Notes: generated by a model from the sequence alone, not told the origin. A stretch of DNA of 64,000 bases from Nitrosomonas sp. Is79A3 (GCF_000219585.1 NC_015731.1:2666001-2730000), one strand, 5' to 3'; positions 15,873 to 24,689 are shown, counted from the first letter of the stretch. A program made the numbers and translations.

Positions 15873-17360
15873 TTGTCCAACCCGCTCAAAAAATTAAGTT
15901 TCCGAACCATGTTTGATGCGGCAGCAGATGCAATGCTATTGACCGAAGATTCTGGTCACATCGTGTTGGTTAATCCAGCAGCACAAAAGTTATTTGGCTA
16001 TTCTGCAAATGAACTGATCGGATTAGGAATTGAAATGCTGATAGTGCCCCGGTATCGGGAGCACTATCAAGAACTCTTTGCGAACAAACCGATACAACAC
16101 TCCATGAGTGTCGGTAATGAACTTATCGCATTGAACCGCGATGGCAAAGAAATGTTATTGGATGTGAGTCTCAGTCCCATCAAAACACAACAACAGCTTT
16201 ATGTCCTGATTACATTTAATGCCGCTAATCGACGTCTTGATGCCGAGGAAGCACTTCGTGGCAGTGAAGAACGCTTGCGTTTGGCTAAGCAAGCAGCAGG
16301 TTTGGGTATTTTTGATTACGACTTCAAACGTAATATCGTTTTTTGGGACGAGCAGATGCGCTTACTATGGGGCAAGCACTCTGAGAAAACCATTAGTTAT
16401 GAAGAATTCGTCGCTGCGATACATCCAGAAGATCGCGCGGCAAGACAAGCAGCTATTGATAAAGCAATGGATCCCGCCAGTAATGGGGAATTCAAAGCAG
16501 AATATCGCGTGATCAACTCCGCCAATGGTGTTGAACGTTGGATATCTGCAAGAGGACGGGTGTATTTCGAAGCCGGATCTGCGAATCGGTTAGTCGGTGT
16601 GACACGTGATATCACAGAGCAGAAAATTCTTCAGAAAAAGCTACAAGCGCAGCGCAATGAAACAGAAAACATAATTAAACAGCAAGTGGCCGCACGGACA
16701 GCTTCTGCAATTGCTCACGAGCTTAATCAGCCGCTAGCCGCAATTTCCGCTTATTGCGAAGTAGTGTTGCACGCATTACTCAGCGATGCTTTTAACTCTG
16801 AGGACTTAAGAAGAGCCCTCGAGGGCTGCGTAGAACAGGCTCAACGTGCTGGTCGTAGTCTCCATGAATTGCTCGCTTTTCTACAGAAAGGCGAGTTAAT
16901 AACCGAACGGTTAAATCTGCACGATGTAATCAGTGAAGCGCTAAGCATTGTATTTAGCGATGGATATGGAAGATTTCACGTGGTTTTTCATTTGGAGAAG
17001 AATCTTCCAGCAGTCCAGTGTAATCGTACTCAGATACAGAAGGTTTTGATAAATCTCTTTAGAAATGCCATTGAAGCCATGGATGCCTCTGATATGCCCA
17101 CCTTAACGATTACAACCACGCTGTATGCCTTGGACAAAACAAGTATGGCTAAAGTAATAGTACAGGATAATGGACCGGGCCTTGATCATGATATGGCTGA
17201 ACGCATATTCGAGCCTTTTTTTACAACCAAGCCAACAGGCATTGGCATGGGGCTCGATATTAGTCGCGCCCTGGCTGAAGTCAATGGCGGTCAACTCTGG
17301 GTAGAGCCCGGCACTAAGCCAGGTGCTAGATTCCAATTTACTTTACCTTTTGCGCCATGA
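15873..17360 (+). CDS. PAS-domain sensor histidine kinase, copy 1 (FixL-like)
   Basis: A cytoplasmic sensor kinase of about 495 residues. PAS 1 (LSFRTMFDAAADAMLLTEDS to NRDGKEMLLDVSLSPI) is followed by PAS 2 with PAC (RLAKQAAGLGIFDYDF to LVGVTRDITEQKI), a short coiled coil, then HisKA with the phospho-acceptor His in AIAHELNQPLAAISAYCE and an HATPase with VLINLFRNAIEAM, VQDNGPGLD, FEPFFTTK and GIGMGLDISRAL. No transmembrane segment and no haem-proximal motif could be assigned. TTG 15873 is preferred: it follows CAGGAAGA exactly as TTG 21669 does in copy 2; GTG 15837 is in frame. Its partner regulator is a 20-codon remnant just downstream, so this kinase is an orphan that may signal through 23162-23779. 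Confidence 0.88.
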   Translation: MSNPLKKLSFRTMFDAAADAMLLTEDSGHIVLVNPAAQKLFGYSANELIGLGIEMLIVPRYREHYQELFANKPIQHSMSVGNELIALNRDGKEMLLDVSLSPIKTQQQLYVLITFNAANRRLDAEEALRGSEERLRLAKQAAGLGIFDYDFKRNIVFWDEQMRLLWGKHSEKTISYEEFVAAIHPEDRAARQAAIDKAMDPASNGEFKAEYRVINSANGVERWISARGRVYFEAGSANRLVGVTRDITEQKILQKKLQAQRNETENIIKQQVAARTASAIAHELNQPLAAISAYCEVVLHALLSDAFNSEDLRRALEGCVEQAQRAGRSLHELLAFLQKGELITERLNLHDVISEALSIVFSDGYGRFHVVFHLEKNLPAVQCNRTQIQKVLINLFRNAIEAMDASDMPTLTITTTLYALDKTSMAKVIVQDNGPGLDHDMAERIFEPFFTTKPTGIGMGLDISRALAEVNGGQLWVEPGTKPGARFQFTLPFAP

Positions 17361-17419
17361 TCACGCTTGAATCAGTTGTTTTTGCCGTGGAAACGACGCG
17401 ATACCTTATGGAGAATTAA
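17357..17419 (+). pseudogene. Remnant of a FixJ-type response regulator
   Basis: An ATG overlaps the kinase 1 stop (ATGA) exactly as in copy 2. It reads MITLESVVFAVETTRYLMEN and then stop, aligning with MISHEPTVFIVDDDAAVRDS of the intact regulator at 23162. The acidic pocket is gone and the IS at 17430 begins 11 bp after the stop. Confidence 0.75.
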
Positions 17420-17429
17420 ATTACTAACT

Positions 17430-19176
17430 AGAGCTTACTCAGAAATTCAGCAATCAGATATGCACTGCTAAGTAAGAATCCCGGTTTAAGATGAATTGGC
17501 AATCACGCGCAAACGGAATTTCTCTGGGCATGCACTTTTTTGTCACCCAGAAAGCTATTTTGGCAGCAAGATTCTTCAGGCAAATAAAAACCCGCACCAA
17601 GATGAGCAGGTTCATAACCAGGAAGATACTATTAATCCATGCGGCAGACGTATCAGCGCGCTTGGCTCGAATATTGTTGAGCCGATAACCATACTTTCCT
17701 TGGCCAAACTTTCCTTCAATTGGAATGCGCTCGCGATATTCCTGTCGGCGTTGTGCTTTCAGGCGTTTGATCTCATCTTTGTTTTCAAGTGTACTCTTTG
17801 GCGGACGTCCCAGTGGTTTGCCTGCGAAGCGGATATGCTTGCGTTCCAGATAGCTGCGATTATCACGTGAACCATATAGCGTATCGGCAATGACGACTTC
17901 AGGATAATAGCCATAACGCTTTTTGTAGGCTTCAACTTGCGCTTGAAGATCATGGCCTTCATGTTGCGCATCCCAGTGCAGCTTATCGACATGCGCCAAT
18001 CCTTTGCCTGTCAAGCTCACGCTTATTTTGGCGCCAAATTCCACTGCCTTGCCTTGCTTTCCCCTGATAATAGGCCGAAGATACGGCTGACTGATACTGA
18101 CAATGCGATCATCACAGCGTCTGGTGTTGGTTTTGTACATTGCATAGTGTTGTTGGTACAGATGGGGCAATACCCAGTAGCGGCGCAACAACCAATTGGA
18201 TAACGGTATGGGCGTGCCAAACGGATATTCCGTCAGCATCGCTTCAATATGATTTAAATTCCGCTGCAGGAACTGCAATTGCTGCCTGATACCGGCACGG
18301 CGTTTTCTGCTGGATGGCCGTCTTAACTTGACCAGGCTGAGGTAGGCTTTTCTGGCAATCTCGCGATAAGTGCGCGGCTTCTTTTTCTGTGGACGATTAC
18401 TTTTGGCATGCAGTTCATCAATGATACGCTCACTCAATTCACGCGCTTCGTTCAGCAGTCCAAGATCTGTGGGATAGCGTATGGCCTGTTCTGCAACGGT
18501 GGCGTCCAGTATTAATTTGCCGCGATTGCGCAGCTGCTCATCGGCCAAAGATTGAGCTGCCTCCATTGGGGTAGCCGCGTCATTGCTGCCCGCATCACCG
18601 CTATTTGATACAGCATTGTCGCCGTTGTCGTCATCCATTGCTTTGACTGATTGCTTTGTCCGCCGAGGTTCAACCGTTTCGATGATCGCCTCATGAAATT
18701 CATCAAATACCGTCTGACCCATGCGCTTGCGTATCTCAACCAGTAATGATGACGCAAAGGGCGCCTTCGCTTGAAAACCTTTCAGCCCGATAAAATATTG
18801 CAGGTACGGATTTTCTCGAATCTGTTCAACAGTCTCTTCATCTGAAATCGATAATTTATGTTTAATTATCACTGCTCCAATCACGATTCTGGCATCTTTG
18901 GCTGGGCGGCCCAGTCTTGAACATAACGTCTTATAGTAACTCTCGGACAACTCATCCCACGGTAGACAATCTCTCAGTTTTACCCAGCGATTATTGGGAT
19001 CAAGAATCATGCCTGGCGGTGTATCAAATCCTTCGAGGGGCAGTTGCTTTTGGCTTATATAACGAATCATAGTGCACGGTTTTTGGTGTTAATTCACATA
19101 TTTACGTGCACTATTTTACCAAAAAATAAAATATTGTTAAACTCAATCAGTTAGTTATGCTTTTTGAGTAAGCTCT
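17430..19176 (-). mobile_element. IS4/IS5-superfamily insertion sequence, 1747 bp
   Basis: Terminal inverted repeats AGAGCTTACTCA (17430-17441) and TGAGTAAGCTCT (19165-19176) are flanked by AACT on both sides (17426-17429 and 19177-19180), a likely target duplication. One transposase gene fills the element. It inserted just behind the regulator remnant. Confidence 0.85.
17454..19070 (-). CDS. DDE transposase of a large IS5-like element
   Basis: A 538-residue protein: N-terminal DUF772-like domain (LGRPAKDARIVIGAVIIKHK, ENPYLQYFIGLKGFQ), a variable Asp/Asn-rich linker (KAMDDDNGDNAVSNSGDAGS), the first catalytic region LILDATVAEQAIRYPTDLGL, a second in EVVIADTLYGSRDNRSYLER, and a C-terminal RIPIEGKFGQGKYGYRLNNI block supplying the Glu. 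The frame is intact and its inverted repeats are present, so it may still move. The IS family name beyond IS4/IS5-like is not certain. Confidence 0.85.
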   Translation of the reverse strand: MIRYISQKQLPLEGFDTPPGMILDPNNRWVKLRDCLPWDELSESYYKTLCSRLGRPAKDARIVIGAVIIKHKLSISDEETVEQIRENPYLQYFIGLKGFQAKAPFASSLLVEIRKRMGQTVFDEFHEAIIETVEPRRTKQSVKAMDDDNGDNAVSNSGDAGSNDAATPMEAAQSLADEQLRNRGKLILDATVAEQAIRYPTDLGLLNEARELSERIIDELHAKSNRPQKKKPRTYREIARKAYLSLVKLRRPSSRKRRAGIRQQLQFLQRNLNHIEAMLTEYPFGTPIPLSNWLLRRYWVLPHLYQQHYAMYKTNTRRCDDRIVSISQPYLRPIIRGKQGKAVEFGAKISVSLTGKGLAHVDKLHWDAQHEGHDLQAQVEAYKKRYGYYPEVVIADTLYGSRDNRSYLERKHIRFAGKPLGRPPKSTLENKDEIKRLKAQRRQEYRERIPIEGKFGQGKYGYRLNNIRAKRADTSAAWINSIFLVMNLLILVRVFICLKNLAAKIAFWVTKKCMPREIPFARDCQFILNRDSYLAVHI

Positions 19177-19364
19177 AACTATCAAGGGGAAAAAAGGCTC
19201 TATCCAGGGCATTTTAGGAAAAATCTGTATCCTTGGTTAACTGCGTTAGTACAGCTACTCGTTAGGGTTCAACCGGTTTGATTGCCACAACTTTCCCCTT
19301 CGCAATCTGCACAAACTCTTGTCCTGTAGCAGATCTAGCATTTTTTGCTCCATCAAGTTAAATA

Positions 19365-19396
19365 CTGAATCCCGGCTGATATTAGCCGGGATTCAG
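19365..19396 (-). terminator. Strong hairpin behind sbtB
   Basis: CTGAATCCCGGCT (19365-19377) pairs perfectly with AGCCGGGATTCAG (19384-19396) around a 6-base loop. It lies about 70 bp downstream of the sbtB stop on the minus strand. The T-run after it is weak, so termination is likely but not certain. The adjoining 19260-19350 contains a ~30-codon minus-strand open stretch ending AIKPVEP that I cannot assign. Confidence 0.55.
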
Positions 19397-19466
19397 CTTA
19401 ACCTCCAAGAAAGATCGTCAACTAAACCATTCCATCTTTGCCCAGCATAGCATGTACTGGACGATA

Positions 19467-19778
19467 CTAATAAACCCGTTGACAATCAGAAACTAGGCAG
19501 ACGCCTCCGAAAACTTTTAACTTGGGATGTAGCATCGCGACAAGCTTCTCTGCCTGATCTTTTTCGCAGACGAGAAGTATTACGTCATTGTACTGCTCCA
19601 TAATGAAGTCGTCCTGATCCCGTTCACCGGTTGATCCAAAACCTCCTACCTTTTTGATGACTGTATAACCTTGCACGTCGGCTTCTCGAAACAAATTGAG
19701 CAGATCATCGAGCCATTCTTCATGAATAACAATCTCGATCCGCTTCAACGATACCAAGGATTCTGGTTCAGATAACAT
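19467..19778 (-). CDS. sbtB: PII-like regulator of bicarbonate transport (SbtB type)
   Basis: A 103-residue ferredoxin-like PII-fold protein starting at ATG 19778 after TTGGAGAAAA. The sequence KRIEIVIHEEWLDDLLNLFR, the loop KKVGGFGSTGERDQDDF and the terminal KVFGGVCLVSDCQRVY fit the SbtB branch of PII-like proteins, which bind adenine nucleotides and gate SbtA. The C-terminal CGPxGC redox loop of cyanobacterial SbtB is absent. An in-frame extension upstream to 20105 consists of leader repeats and is not coding. It lies downstream of sbtA on the same strand, separated by an unusual 327-bp leader. Confidence 0.8.
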   Translation of the reverse strand: MLSEPESLVSLKRIEIVIHEEWLDDLLNLFREADVQGYTVIKKVGGFGSTGERDQDDFIMEQYNDVILLVCEKDQAEKLVAMLHPKLKVFGGVCLVSDCQRVY

Positions 19779-19787
19779 GATTTTTCT

Positions 19788-19927
19788 CCAAAAAATATTA
19801 ATGTCATAGTTAGAATTTGAGTACTCCAGAATATACTGGAAGCTATCCAGAGAAACTTCAAAAAATGTTAATGCCATAGTCAGGATTTGAGTGCTCCAGA
19901 ATGCGCTGGAAGCTATCCAGAGGAATC
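19788..19927. repeat. Two tandem 70-bp repeats in the sbtA-sbtB gap, each with a TCCAG-N6-CTGGA palindrome
   Basis: Units 19788-19857 and 19858-19927 are about 85% alike (AAAAATATTAATGTCATAGT versus AAAAATGTTAATGCCATAGT). Both contain TCCAG, six bases, CTGGA, then AGCTATCCAGAG. The six central bases differ while the arms are kept. The repeats lie directly ahead of the sbtB ribosome site. They could be operators or paired RNA hairpins setting sbtB expression relative to sbtA. Confidence 0.75.
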
Positions 19928-20105
19928 TCAATAAGTGACGCACATTCCAGTGAATCCGGTTTCTACCCTTGCTGCCATCCTGGATACGGGCACTTGGCAT
20001 TTGCGCTTTTTTATGGCACCACCTGATACCTCGCAGCATTCCATGAATAATAAGTATCGAACCTATACTAGGACTAGGTGGCTGCATAATAGCCAGGAGT
20101 AGCAA

Positions 20106-21098
20106 TTACCACGGATAATAAGTCTCATGCAGATACTGAGCGGCCGCATAATAGCTGGGAATACCAACCACCACGTTAAACGGAAAAGTAACCCCGAGCG
20201 ACAAAGTAAGATAGAACGACGGGTTGGCCTCAGGAATCGCAAGCCGCATCGCCGGCGGAACCGCGATATAGGAGCAACTCGCTGCAAGTACTGTCACCAA
20301 CGTGATACCGCCTACCGAGTAGCCCAGAAGGAAGTGGCCCACGAATAGCCCGCATACCGCGCCAATCAAAGGCATAACAATACCAAAACCCACCAGAAAA
20401 ACGCCCACAGTTTTGAACTCAGACAATCTTTTCCCGGCTTCCATCCCCATATCGCACAGGAATATACATAACGCTCCCATAAAGATGGTTTCAAAGAAGG
20501 GCTCAATTTTCTTATAACTGGCGTCTGAAACAACCCAACCAATCGCCATTGAGCCGAACAGCAGCAGAATACTACCGTTGGTAAAAGCATCGATTAACAA
20601 ATGCTTCATCATCCCTTTGTCAGCTTTGGACGCGCCACCCATGATTCTTCGAGAATAACCGGCAAGCACCAAGCCAATCATAATTGCCGGCGATTCCATG
20701 ATCGCCAGCATGATGATGGGGTAAGCTTCATACGTTACGCCGATACCTCCCAGAAACGCTACCGCCGTCATATAGGTCCCTGCGCTCACCGAACCATAGT
20801 GTGCGGAAATGGCTGCGGCATTGAGCGGATCTATTTTCCCGATTGCTCGCAAGATGATGTAAGCAACAATAGGCAAACCGCAGCCAAACGCAAGCGCCGC
20901 CCATACAGCGGGAAGAGCAGACGACATGTCTGATCCGGCAAGCGCCTTGCCGCCATGAAGCCCGATCCCGATCAACAAATAGATAACGATCATTTTATGC
21001 ATATCCATCGGGAATTTCAGATCCGATTTGATGAGACAGGCAAACATACCCAGCGCGAAAAACAGTATCGCCGGTACGAGAAGACTGGACAATGACAT
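20106..21098 (-). CDS. sbtA: Sodium-dependent bicarbonate transporter, SbtA family
   Basis: A 330-residue membrane protein with about ten hydrophobic segments in two related halves, characteristic of SbtA (DUF897). Recognisable blocks are LNAAAISAHYGSVSAGTYMT (SAHYGSVSA in the first half) and VLAASCSYIAVPPAMRLAIP with SLGVTFPFNVVVGIP in the second. SbtA imports HCO3- with Na+ across the inner membrane, feeding carbon fixation. GAGGAGTGTAACC precedes the ATG. The sbtB gene downstream encodes its likely regulator. In a lithoautotroph this pair would be part of a carbon-concentrating function. The pair lies between the two copies of the sensor module. Confidence 0.88.
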   Translation of the reverse strand: MSLSSLLVPAILFFALGMFACLIKSDLKFPMDMHKMIVIYLLIGIGLHGGKALAGSDMSSALPAVWAALAFGCGLPIVAYIILRAIGKIDPLNAAAISAHYGSVSAGTYMTAVAFLGGIGVTYEAYPIIMLAIMESPAIMIGLVLAGYSRRIMGGASKADKGMMKHLLIDAFTNGSILLLFGSMAIGWVVSDASYKKIEPFFETIFMGALCIFLCDMGMEAGKRLSEFKTVGVFLVGFGIVMPLIGAVCGLFVGHFLLGYSVGGITLVTVLAASCSYIAVPPAMRLAIPEANPSFYLTLSLGVTFPFNVVVGIPSYYAAAQYLHETYYPW

Positions 21099-21125
21099 GG
21101 TTACACTCCTCTTATTTTAAAGTAG

Positions 21126-21263
21126 TTAAGCGCGAGAGACTTTACGTGCTGTAGCTTGTTGCACCGTGTCAAGGCTTGTTTTAAATTCCGTGAGATTCGC
21201 CTTATTACTCACGTAAACCAGACTTGCATTTGTTTTCTTCAAAGCCAGTGTATTTTTATTCAT
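21126..21263 (-). pseudogene. yfdX remnant, copy 2 (internal deletion)
   Basis: An ATG at 21263 after TTCGGAGAATTGAA opens 45 codons: MNKNTLALKKTNASLVYVSN and LTEFKTSLDTVQQAT. The first four residues match the YfdX start of 14783 (MNKNAL), and the rest matches its internal LKETNAGLV...VKASLDAALED. A large internal deletion, including the signal peptide, and loss of the C-terminal half are implied. Confidence 0.7.
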
Positions 21264-21394
21264 TTCAATTCTCCGAATTGTCAAAAGTTTTAACATAGCG
21301 TAGTGAAAACAACACAGCACAGATCACAAGTAACTAATAATAAGAGAAAATACCTATTTTCCCCTTGATCACAGTTTGCTATCTTACGGGGCAG

Positions 21395-21455
21395 GAAATC
21401 ACACGCAATTAACGCCCCGGGATATCCTTATCATTGAATAAAAGTTCGCCTGAAA
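21395..21455 (-). pseudogene. Remnant of the small PAS gene, copy 2
   Basis: On the minus strand this stretch reads SFSGELLFNDKDIPGR, an in-frame stop, then LRVISCP, aligning with SFKGEIFFNDVEYLDWHY-LRVIICL at the C-terminus of the PAS protein 14973-15449. Only this tail survives. Confidence 0.6.
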
Positions 21456-21566
21456 AACTTAAGCGACACAATTAATCAAAGAGAAGTGATTGTTAAACTT
21501 ATGTCATATTTCCTACTTTTAAAATCCTACAGAAGAATAATAAGTGGCAATATCCGTGCTGACACG

Positions 21567-21591
21567 TAAGTGCAAACCCTTATATATCAAC
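21567..21591 (+). promoter_or_regulatory. Conserved upstream motif of sensor kinase 2
   Basis: TAAGTGCAAACCCTTATATA plus TCAAC matches the kinase 1 leader (15771-15795) at all but one position and the porin palindrome (1139-1163) at most positions. It lies 78 bp ahead of the kinase 2 start. Confidence 0.5.
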
Positions 21592-21668
21592 ATATTTATA
21601 GAATATAACTAATTTTTATCGTAAGCTTTATTGCGTTTCGTAGCCGAATTCAACAGCAGGAAGACAAC

Positions 21669-23165
21669 TTGATCTACGCACTTAAAAACTTAAGTTTCCG
21701 AACCATGTTTGATGTGGCAGCGGATGCAATGCTGTTGACTGAAGATTCCGGTCACGTGGTGTTAGTTAATTTAGCTGCGCAACAGCTATTTGGTTATTCA
21801 GCAGAAGAGCTGAGTGGATTAGCGATTGAAATATTGATAGTGCCCCGGTATCGGAAACAATACCGGTACTATCAGAAACTTTTTCTAAACAAACCGATAA
21901 AGCGCTCCATGAGTGTCGGCAATGAGCTTGTCGCATTAAACCGCGATGGCAAAGAAATGTTGTTGGATATTAGTCTCAGTCCCATCAAAACACAGAAACA
22001 ACTTTATGTCCTGATCACACTTAATACCGCTAATCGACGTATTGTGGCTGAGGAAGCACTTCGGGCCAGTGAAGAACGTTTGCGTTTGGCCAAACAGGCA
22101 GCAGGTTTGGGAATTTTTGATTACGATTTCAAACGTAATATCGTTTACTGGGATGAGCAGATGCGCTTACTGTGGGGTAAGCATTCTGAGAAAACCGTAA
22201 GTTATGAAGAATTCATAGCCGCGATACACCCTGAAGATCGTCCAGCGAGACAAGCAGCTATCGATAAAGCCATGGATCCCGCCAGTAACGGAGAATTCAA
22301 AGCGGAATATCGCATTATCAATCCTACTGATAGCATTGAACATTGGATATCTGCAAGGGGGCGGGTGTATTTCGAAGCCGGACTTGCGAATCGGCTAATC
22401 GGTGTGACACGGGATATCACAGAGCAGAAAATTCTTCAGAAGAAGCTACAAGCGCAGCATAATGAAACAGAGAATATCATTAAACAGCAAGTGGCAGCGC
22501 GAACAGCCTCTGCAATTGCCCATGAGCTTAATCAGCCGCTAGCCGCAATTTCCGCTTATTGTGAAGTGGTGTTGCACACGTTACGCAGCGATGCTTTTAA
22601 CTCTGCGGACCTAGAAAAAGCGCTTGAAGGCTGCTTAGAACAGGCACAACGCGCTAACCGCAGTTTGGATGAATTACTTGCCTTTCTACAGAAAAGCGAA
22701 TTGATAACCGAGCGATTAAATCTGAATAACGTTATCAATGAAGCATTAAGCAGTGTATATAATGACGGTTATGAGGGATTCCATGTGGTTTTTCAGTTGG
22801 AGCAAAATCTCCCAGCTGTTCAATGCAATCGGACTCAGGTACAGAAAGTTTTGATAAATCTGTTTAGAAACGCCATTGAAGCCATGGATACTTCAGATAT
22901 ACCCAACTTAACGATCACAACTACACTGCATACCTTGGCCGGAACGAACATGGCTAAAGTGATAGTGCAAGATAATGGACCAGGCCTAGATCATGCTATG
23001 GCTGAACGCATATTCGAACCTTTTTTTACAACCAAGCCAACAGGCATCGGTATGGGACTCGATATTAGCCGCGCGTTGGTTGAAGCCAATGGCGGACAAC
23101 TTTGGGTAGAACCCGGCGCTAAGCCAGGCGCTAAATTCCAATTTACTTTACCCTTTGCGCCATGA
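21669..23165 (+). CDS. PAS-domain sensor histidine kinase, copy 2 (FixL-like)
   Basis: A 498-residue paralogue of kinase 1, with the same order: PAS (MFDVAADAMLLTEDSGHVVL), PAS/PAC (AAGLGIFDYDFKRNIVYWDE, LIGVTRDITEQKI), HisKA with His in AIAHELNQPLAAIS, and HATPase boxes FRNAIEAMDTSD, VQDNGPGLDHAMAE and GIGMGLDISRALVE. A three-residue insertion (KQYRYYQKLF versus EHYQELF) marks the first PAS. The TTG start follows CAGGAAGA. The stop overlaps the response-regulator start (ATGA), so this is the copy with an intact partner. No transmembrane segment is seen; the signal is unknown, perhaps redox or oxygen as in FixL relatives, though no haem-binding His is assigned. Confidence 0.9.
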   Translation: MIYALKNLSFRTMFDVAADAMLLTEDSGHVVLVNLAAQQLFGYSAEELSGLAIEILIVPRYRKQYRYYQKLFLNKPIKRSMSVGNELVALNRDGKEMLLDISLSPIKTQKQLYVLITLNTANRRIVAEEALRASEERLRLAKQAAGLGIFDYDFKRNIVYWDEQMRLLWGKHSEKTVSYEEFIAAIHPEDRPARQAAIDKAMDPASNGEFKAEYRIINPTDSIEHWISARGRVYFEAGLANRLIGVTRDITEQKILQKKLQAQHNETENIIKQQVAARTASAIAHELNQPLAAISAYCEVVLHTLRSDAFNSADLEKALEGCLEQAQRANRSLDELLAFLQKSELITERLNLNNVINEALSSVYNDGYEGFHVVFQLEQNLPAVQCNRTQVQKVLINLFRNAIEAMDTSDIPNLTITTTLHTLAGTNMAKVIVQDNGPGLDHAMAERIFEPFFTTKPTGIGMGLDISRALVEANGGQLWVEPGAKPGAKFQFTLPFAP

Positions 23166-23779
23166 TATCGCATGAGCCAACCGTTTTTATCGTGGATGAC
23201 GATGCAGCCGTACGGGATTCTCTCACGTTGATGATCAAACAGGCTGGTATCAAAGTACAGTCTTTCGAGAATGCAAAAACATTTCTGCAAGCTTATCGGC
23301 CGGATTTTTTTGGTTGTATCATCATAGACGTAAAAATGCCAGAAATGGACGGCCTGCAACTTCAAGAGGAATTATCCCGGCGTAAAATCGTGTTGCCCAT
23401 TATTTTCCTTACCGGACATGGCGATATTCCGATGAGTGTCAAAGCGATCAAAGCTGGGGCGGTAGACTTCCTGACAAAACCGGTGATACGTGAGAAACTT
23501 TTGGTCTGCGTGCGCGCCTCGCTTGTAGAAGCTGAAAAGAGGTACGACGAGCTAGCACATAATAAGGATGCGATATCCTGTTTGCAAAAGCTTACTGAGC
23601 GTGAACGGGAAGTGATGGTCCTGGCTGTTCAAGGACGTTCTAACAAAGAGATTGGTTCGTTTTTGGGAATCAGCTATCGCACTGTAGAAATCCACAAATC
23701 CAAGATTATGCAAAAAACCGGTGCAACCAATTTGCTTGATCTGGCACGTATTGTCCGTGAGAGCGATTTGGGCGAATAA
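23162..23779 (+). CDS. FixJ/LuxR-type response regulator
   Basis: A 205-residue regulator: receiver domain with acidic pair in VFIVDDDAAVRDSL, phospho-acceptor Asp in GCIIIDVKMPEMDG, Thr in IIFLTGHGDIPMSVKA and Lys in AVDFLTKPV; then a LuxR-type helix-turn-helix (LTEREREVMVLAVQGRSNKE, SYRTVEIHKSKIMQKTGA). The start overlaps kinase 2 by 4 bp, implying coupled translation. It is the only intact regulator left from the duplicated module and probably serves both kinases (inference). A candidate target is the motif shared by both kinase leaders and the porin. Confidence 0.92.
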   Translation: MISHEPTVFIVDDDAAVRDSLTLMIKQAGIKVQSFENAKTFLQAYRPDFFGCIIIDVKMPEMDGLQLQEELSRRKIVLPIIFLTGHGDIPMSVKAIKAGAVDFLTKPVIREKLLVCVRASLVEAEKRYDELAHNKDAISCLQKLTEREREVMVLAVQGRSNKEIGSFLGISYRTVEIHKSKIMQKTGATNLLDLARIVRESDLGE

Positions 23780-23966
23780 TTTCTTTAATCGCGTAATGTG
23801 ACAAGATTAGAAGATCTCAATATATCTCACGGAAATTTTGTGTGATAATCAATTCACCTTCCAGAATTGCCAGAAAGCTTTTCTACAATAAAACCAATAG
23901 ATTAATCTTTCTTGCGCATCTTGAAGCAGTTTCTCCGAAGTTCAACTCAATAGTGAGGTGATAACT

Positions 23967-24671
23967 ATGACTCCTTTTCTTGGTGAATTGATTGGTACTT
24001 TTATTTTAGTTTTATTGGGTAATGGTGTCGTTGCCAACGTCGTGCTGAATAAATCCAAAGGCAATAATGCCGGATGGTTAACCATCGCAGCCGGTTGGGG
24101 CATTGCGCTTTTTGTGGCGATTTATGCCGTAGCCGCTTCCAGTGGCGCGCATTTAAATCCTGCGGTGAGCATCGGCCTCGCTGCTGCGGGTAAGTTTGCA
24201 TGGGATTTGGTACCGATTTATGCGCTGGGACAAATGCTGGGCGCAATGTTGGGTGCATTGATTGTCTGGATCACTTATCGCCAGCATTTTGACGCAACGA
24301 CCGATCCGGATATGCAACTCGCGGCATTTTGCACCGGGCCAGCAATCCGCAGTCCGTTCAACAACATCATTACCGAAGCAGTCGGCACATTCATGCTGGT
24401 GTTTGGCGTGATGATGATGGCTGCGCCGCAGGATAGCCTGGGTACATTAAATGCTTTACCGGCTGCACTGCTACTATTTGGTATCGGCTTATCACTCGGC
24501 GGACCCACCGGCTTCGCGGTTAATCCCGCACGTGACCTGGGGCCGCGCATTATGCATGCGATTCTCCCAATGACCAATAAACGCGATAGTGATTGGGGTT
24601 ACGCCTATGTACCGGTAGTGGGCGGCATTATCGGCGGATTGATTGCTGCGGTGGTTTATTCGGCGCTGTAA
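23967..24671 (+). CDS. Aquaporin / glycerol facilitator family channel
   Basis: A 234-residue MIP-family channel with six hydrophobic segments and both pore boxes: GAHLNPAVSIGLA and GFAVNPARDLGPRIM. The Asp after NPAR is typical of the aquaglyceroporin branch, which carries glycerol or other small neutral solutes as well as water. ATG 23967 is preferred because GTGAGGTGA precedes it at normal spacing; an in-frame GTG at 23958 overlaps that site. It is a single gene behind the response regulator, separated by ~190 bp. Confidence 0.9.
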   Translation: MTPFLGELIGTFILVLLGNGVVANVVLNKSKGNNAGWLTIAAGWGIALFVAIYAVAASSGAHLNPAVSIGLAAAGKFAWDLVPIYALGQMLGAMLGALIVWITYRQHFDATTDPDMQLAAFCTGPAIRSPFNNIITEAVGTFMLVFGVMMMAAPQDSLGTLNALPAALLLFGIGLSLGGPTGFAVNPARDLGPRIMHAILPMTNKRDSDWGYAYVPVVGGIIGGLIAAVVYSAL

Positions 24672-24689
24672 AGCTTCGTCGAATCATTA

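Noticed and set aside
19779-20105. In-frame N-terminal extension of sbtB
   Set aside because: It is built from the tandem leader repeats and a good ribosome site precedes ATG 19778.
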